Below, piece after piece: positions 61,769 through 64,000 of a stretch of DNA of 64,000 nucleotides; position 1 is the first letter of the stretch; each line of letters starts with the position of its first letter. This DNA is from Pseudoduganella aquatica. Lineage in GTDB: Bacteria > Pseudomonadota > Gammaproteobacteria > Burkholderiales > Burkholderiaceae_D. Position numbers and translations under genes: made by a program. Under the pieces are notes generated by a model. It saw only the letters and a list, made by a program, of their open reading frames with translations, was not told the DNA's origin and did not search any database. Where the stretch lies: positions 41,744-105,743 of the forward strand of contig NZ_WWCU01000022.1 in the NCBI RefSeq assembly GCF_009857595.1, given 5' to 3'.

Positions 61769-62833
61769 CTAGTGTTCGCTAAATACCTGCTCCAGCGTAT
61801 CGGCGTGGAATAGCGCCAAAGCCCAACGGTCCAGCTGCTCGTCGCTGGCAGCGGCCAGCCTCTCCAGCTCAAGCGCCGGCAGCGCGCCAAACCGGTGCCG
61901 TAATTGCTTGGCCAGCAAGACCGCGCGCCCTTGCTGCAGGCCTTGCTGCATGCCTTGCTGCATGCCTTGCTGCATGCCTTGCTGCATGCCTTGCTGCATG
62001 CCTTGCTGCATGCCCTGCTGCCTCCCCTCCAGCACGCCCTGCCGCAGGCCTTCTTCACGGCCTTCCTCAAGACCTTCACGGCGGCTTTCCTCGCGAATGA
62101 TGCGCTCTATCGATAACATGTGCGGCATGATGCCTCCCTGCTCCGACTCACGCAATTCCTGCCAGAGCTGCTGCTCCAGCTCGTCCGGCAAGCGCATGAG
62201 CCAATCGATCACGTTGAACAAGTTGATGATACGCCGTTTGCTCCATTTGCGCCGATACAGCAAGCGCGCGACGCGGCGCTTGTACACCAGCCGCACTTCC
62301 GGATCATGCTGGCTGGCCAGCGTCATCAAATGGGCTGCCGTCAGCACTGCGAAGACATTCTCCATTTCCAGCAAAACATCGATGTGCGGCGCGTAGTCCA
62401 GCAGTTTCACAACAGGAAAATCTATCCCTATCCTGCAGCCGCCCACGGTTATGCTGAACGCATGTGGCCGCCAGACCTGGCTGGCATCGGCCAGCACGGC
62501 CAGGCTGATGACGGGCAATCGATGCCTGTCGTATGCACGGTAGTTGCAGATGTAAATGCGCTCGGTGAACTCGCCGGTGCGCTGTGTCTGCACTTCCACA
62601 TGCACCAGCGCGTCCTGCGCCGTGTCGCCGCGCAGGCAAACCCGTACCAGCTTGTCCGCCACGCGCTTGCCGGACGCACCCTCGGCCAGTTGCGCCAGCT
62701 CCTGGTCCAGGAAGGCGAACGGCCGCGTCCAATCTATCAGCTCATAGACTTGTGGGAAGTAGAACGCCAGGAATTCGGGAAAGTAGCGCGCCAGCGCTTC
62801 CTTCCACGGCGCATCGTAGTCATCGTTCGGCAT
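61769..62833 (-). CDS. Rpn-family recombination-promoting nuclease-like protein (DUF4351-type end)
   Basis: 354 residues. The N-terminal part (WKEALARYFPEFLAFYFPQVYELIDW ... KLVRVCLRGDTAQDALVHVEVQTQRTGEFTERIYICNYRAYDRH) has the PD-(D/E)XK pattern of Rpn/transposase_31-like proteins, with VEVQ as the E-x-Q/K core. Residues about 240-300 are a charged helix with a QQGM tetrapeptide array. The C-terminal 55 residues (LAKQLRHRFGALPALELERLAAASDEQLDRWALALFHADTLEQVF) are typical of DUF4351. It is inserted between flhA and flhF on the same strand. A phage-defence or recombination role is known for some relatives only. Confidence 0.85.
   Translation of the reverse strand: MPNDDYDAPWKEALARYFPEFLAFYFPQVYELIDWTRPFAFLDQELAQLAEGASGKRVADKLVRVCLRGDTAQDALVHVEVQTQRTGEFTERIYICNYRAYDRHRLPVISLAVLADASQVWRPHAFSITVGGCRIGIDFPVVKLLDYAPHIDVLLEMENVFAVLTAAHLMTLASQHDPEVRLVYKRRVARLLYRRKWSKRRIINLFNVIDWLMRLPDELEQQLWQELRESEQGGIMPHMLSIERIIREESRREGLEEGREEGLRQGVLEGRQQGMQQGMQQGMQQGMQQGMQQGMQQGLQQGRAVLLAKQLRHRFGALPALELERLAAASDEQLDRWALALFHADTLEQVFSEH
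61943..62014 (+). repeat. 12-bp coding minisatellite, six perfect copies
   Basis: TTGCTGCATGCC is repeated six times without change, flanked by one variant unit on each side (61931-61942 and 62015-62026). On the minus strand it encodes repeated QQGM inside the Rpn-family protein. As the unit is a multiple of three, copy-number change keeps the frame. Confidence 0.97.
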
Positions 62834-62869
62834 CGCTCCAGTCTAGGCCTGCGGACTGGGCAGCGATGC

Positions 62870-62885
62870 CGGTTTGCGCAAACCG
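62870..62885. promoter_or_regulatory. 16-bp perfect palindrome between flhA and the Rpn-family gene
   Basis: CGGTTTGCGCAAACCG is fully self-complementary and lies 37 bp upstream of the Rpn gene start, just after the flhA stop. A second inverted repeat (CCAGTC, 10-nt loop, GACTGG) lies at 62838-62859. Neither has a T-tract. An operator or an RNA stem are both possible. Confidence 0.45.
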
Positions 62886-62892
62886 CCGCGAT

Positions 62893-64000
62893 TTACTGGG
62901 CGCCGACCAGCGCGGTGACGCGGATGGTCTTGGTTTCCGGGATCTCGGCATGCGACAGCACTTTGAGCTGCGGCAAGGCGCGGCGCAGGAAGCGCGACAG
63001 CAAGGTGCGCAGCGGTCCCGGCACCAGCAGCACAGGCGTCAGCCCCAGCGCCTCCTGCTGCGCCGCTGCCGCCTGCGCCTGCTGGGCGATGGTGTCGGCC
63101 AGGCCGGGCTCGATGCCGGCGCCGTCCGGCCCGCTCGCCGCCAGCGCTTGCATCAGCAGGCGCTCCAGGCGGTTGTCCAGCGTCATCACCGACAGCTCGC
63201 CGCCGGCCGGGAACAGCTGCTGCACAATGGCGCGGCCCAGGGAAATCCGCACCAGCGCCGTCAATTCGTTCGGATCCTGGGTGTGCACGGTGTGCTCGGC
63301 CAGCGTTTCAATAATCGAGCGCATGTCGCGGATGTGCACGCCTTCGGCCAGCAGGTTCTGCAGCACTTTCTGAAGCGTCGACAGCGACAGCATCTTCGGC
63401 ACCAGGTCCTCCACCAGCTTGGGCGATTCCTTGCCCAGGTGGTCCAGCAGCGCCTGCACTTCCGCGCGGCCCAGCAGCTCGGACGCGTGGGTGGTAATCA
63501 AATGGTTCAAATGCGTGGCCACCACGGTGCCGGCGTCCACCACGGTGTAGCCCATGGTCTGCGCCTGGTCGCGCAGGCTGGCGTCGATCCAGATGGCGGG
63601 CAGGCCGAAAGCCGGGTCTTCGGTCACCAGGCCGGGCAAGGTGCCGCTGGCCATGCCGGGATTGATGGCCAGGAACTGGCCGTTGAAGGCCTCGCCGGTG
63701 CCCACTTCCACGCCCTTGAGCGCAATCCGGTAAGCCGACGGCTTCAGTTCCAGGTTGTCGCGGATGTGCACCGGCGGCGCCAGGAAGCCCACTTCCTGCG
63801 CGAACTTCTTGCGGATGCCTTTGATACGCTTGAGCAGCTCGCCGCCCTGGGTCTTGTCGACCAGCGGGATCAGGCGGTAGCCCACTTCCAGGCCCAGCGT
63901 GTCGACCGGCAGGATGTCTTGCCAGCTGGCCTCCTCCTGCTCCGGCGCGGGAGCGGCAGCGCCGCCCGCCGCCGCAGCCGGGCCGCCCTCGCCCGACGGC
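62893..64000 (-). CDS. flhA: Flagellar export gate protein FlhA, partial (N-terminus beyond window edge)
   Basis: The frame is open to the right edge; 369 codons with the stop are present, so the start lies outside. The visible part is the linker (Gly/Ala/Pro/Glu-rich) and the cytoplasmic domain beginning ASWQDILPVDTLGLEVGYRLIPLVDKTQGGELLKRIKGIRKKFAQEVGFLAPPVHIRDNLEL. Later landmarks are GLPAIWIDASLRDQAQTMGYTVVDAGTVVATHLNHLITTHASELLGR. FlhA forms the nonameric ring that receives chaperone-substrate complexes. An internal GTG at 63885 is not the true start. Confidence 0.97.
   Translation of the reverse strand, partial: PSGEGGPAAAAGGAAAPAPEQEEASWQDILPVDTLGLEVGYRLIPLVDKTQGGELLKRIKGIRKKFAQEVGFLAPPVHIRDNLELKPSAYRIALKGVEVGTGEAFNGQFLAINPGMASGTLPGLVTEDPAFGLPAIWIDASLRDQAQTMGYTVVDAGTVVATHLNHLITTHASELLGRAEVQALLDHLGKESPKLVEDLVPKMLSLSTLQKVLQNLLAEGVHIRDMRSIIETLAEHTVHTQDPNELTALVRISLGRAIVQQLFPAGGELSVMTLDNRLERLLMQALAASGPDGAGIEPGLADTIAQQAQAAAAQQEALGLTPVLLVPGPLRTLLSRFLRRALPQLKVLSHAEIPETKTIRVTALVGAQ

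Noticed and set aside
62893..63885. GTG at 63885 as the start of a short flhA-like gene
   Set aside because: The frame stays open to the window edge and the upstream codons encode the FlhA linker (PVDTLGLE), so it is an internal codon.

Overview
The window is high-G+C DNA, almost entirely coding, and looks like a betaproteobacterium of the Oxalobacteraceae (Massilia/Duganella/Janthinobacterium-type). The reasons are the gmk-rpoZ-spoT-greB block, a flagellin ending in LLRG, a PEP-CTERM protein, and a Pseudomonas-like flhA-flhF-flhG-fliA-motC-motD order. The genus is an inference. No rRNA, tRNA, CRISPR array or insertion sequence was recognised.

Layout. 1-5.5 kb: an edge-truncated alpha/beta hydrolase with its TetR regulator and a clear operator, a DUF72 protein, then gmk, rpoZ and spoT. 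5.6-10.4 kb: greB on the minus strand, a membrane protein fused by overlap to a soluble PAS histidine kinase, its NarL-type response regulator, and a diguanylate cyclase. 10.4-19.2 kb: late flagellar genes fliC, flaG, fliD, fliS, fliT, a first FliK-like gene, a free-standing FlhB C-domain gene and a YcgR/PilZ brake. 19.3-21.7 kb: a two-gene exported-protein cassette of different base composition. 21.8-34.2 kb: fliE (minus) and fliFGHIJK-LMNOPQR (plus). 34.3-42.6 kb: a single 2748-residue gene built of octapeptides. 42.7-53.6 kb: flgL to flgB, all on the minus strand. 53.7-57.0 kb: flgA, flgM, flgN and an exported protein of unknown role. 57.1-64 kb (minus): motD, motC, fliA, flhG, flhF, an Rpn-family gene and the 3' part of flhA.

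Together the genes encode most of a flagellum: export gate, ATPase, C ring, rod, hook, filament, cap, chaperones, stator, sigma28 and its anti-sigma factor. Three strong sigma28 boxes (TAAA-N15-GCCGNTAA type) precede fliC, fliD and flgM, and a fourth candidate precedes the diguanylate cyclase. This fits control of swimming by FliA/FlgM, with c-di-GMP input through the cyclase and YcgR. flhB and the 5' part of flhA lie outside the window.

The most unusual item is the giant gene between fliR and flgL. Its first 2466 residues divide exactly into 297 octapeptides and 15 hexapeptide breakers. Thirteen superrepeats are exactly 16 octads plus one hexapeptide (134 residues, 402 bp). They are followed by a FrpC-like, EF-hand-rich C-terminal domain. 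No signal peptide is visible and I do not recognise the repeat family.
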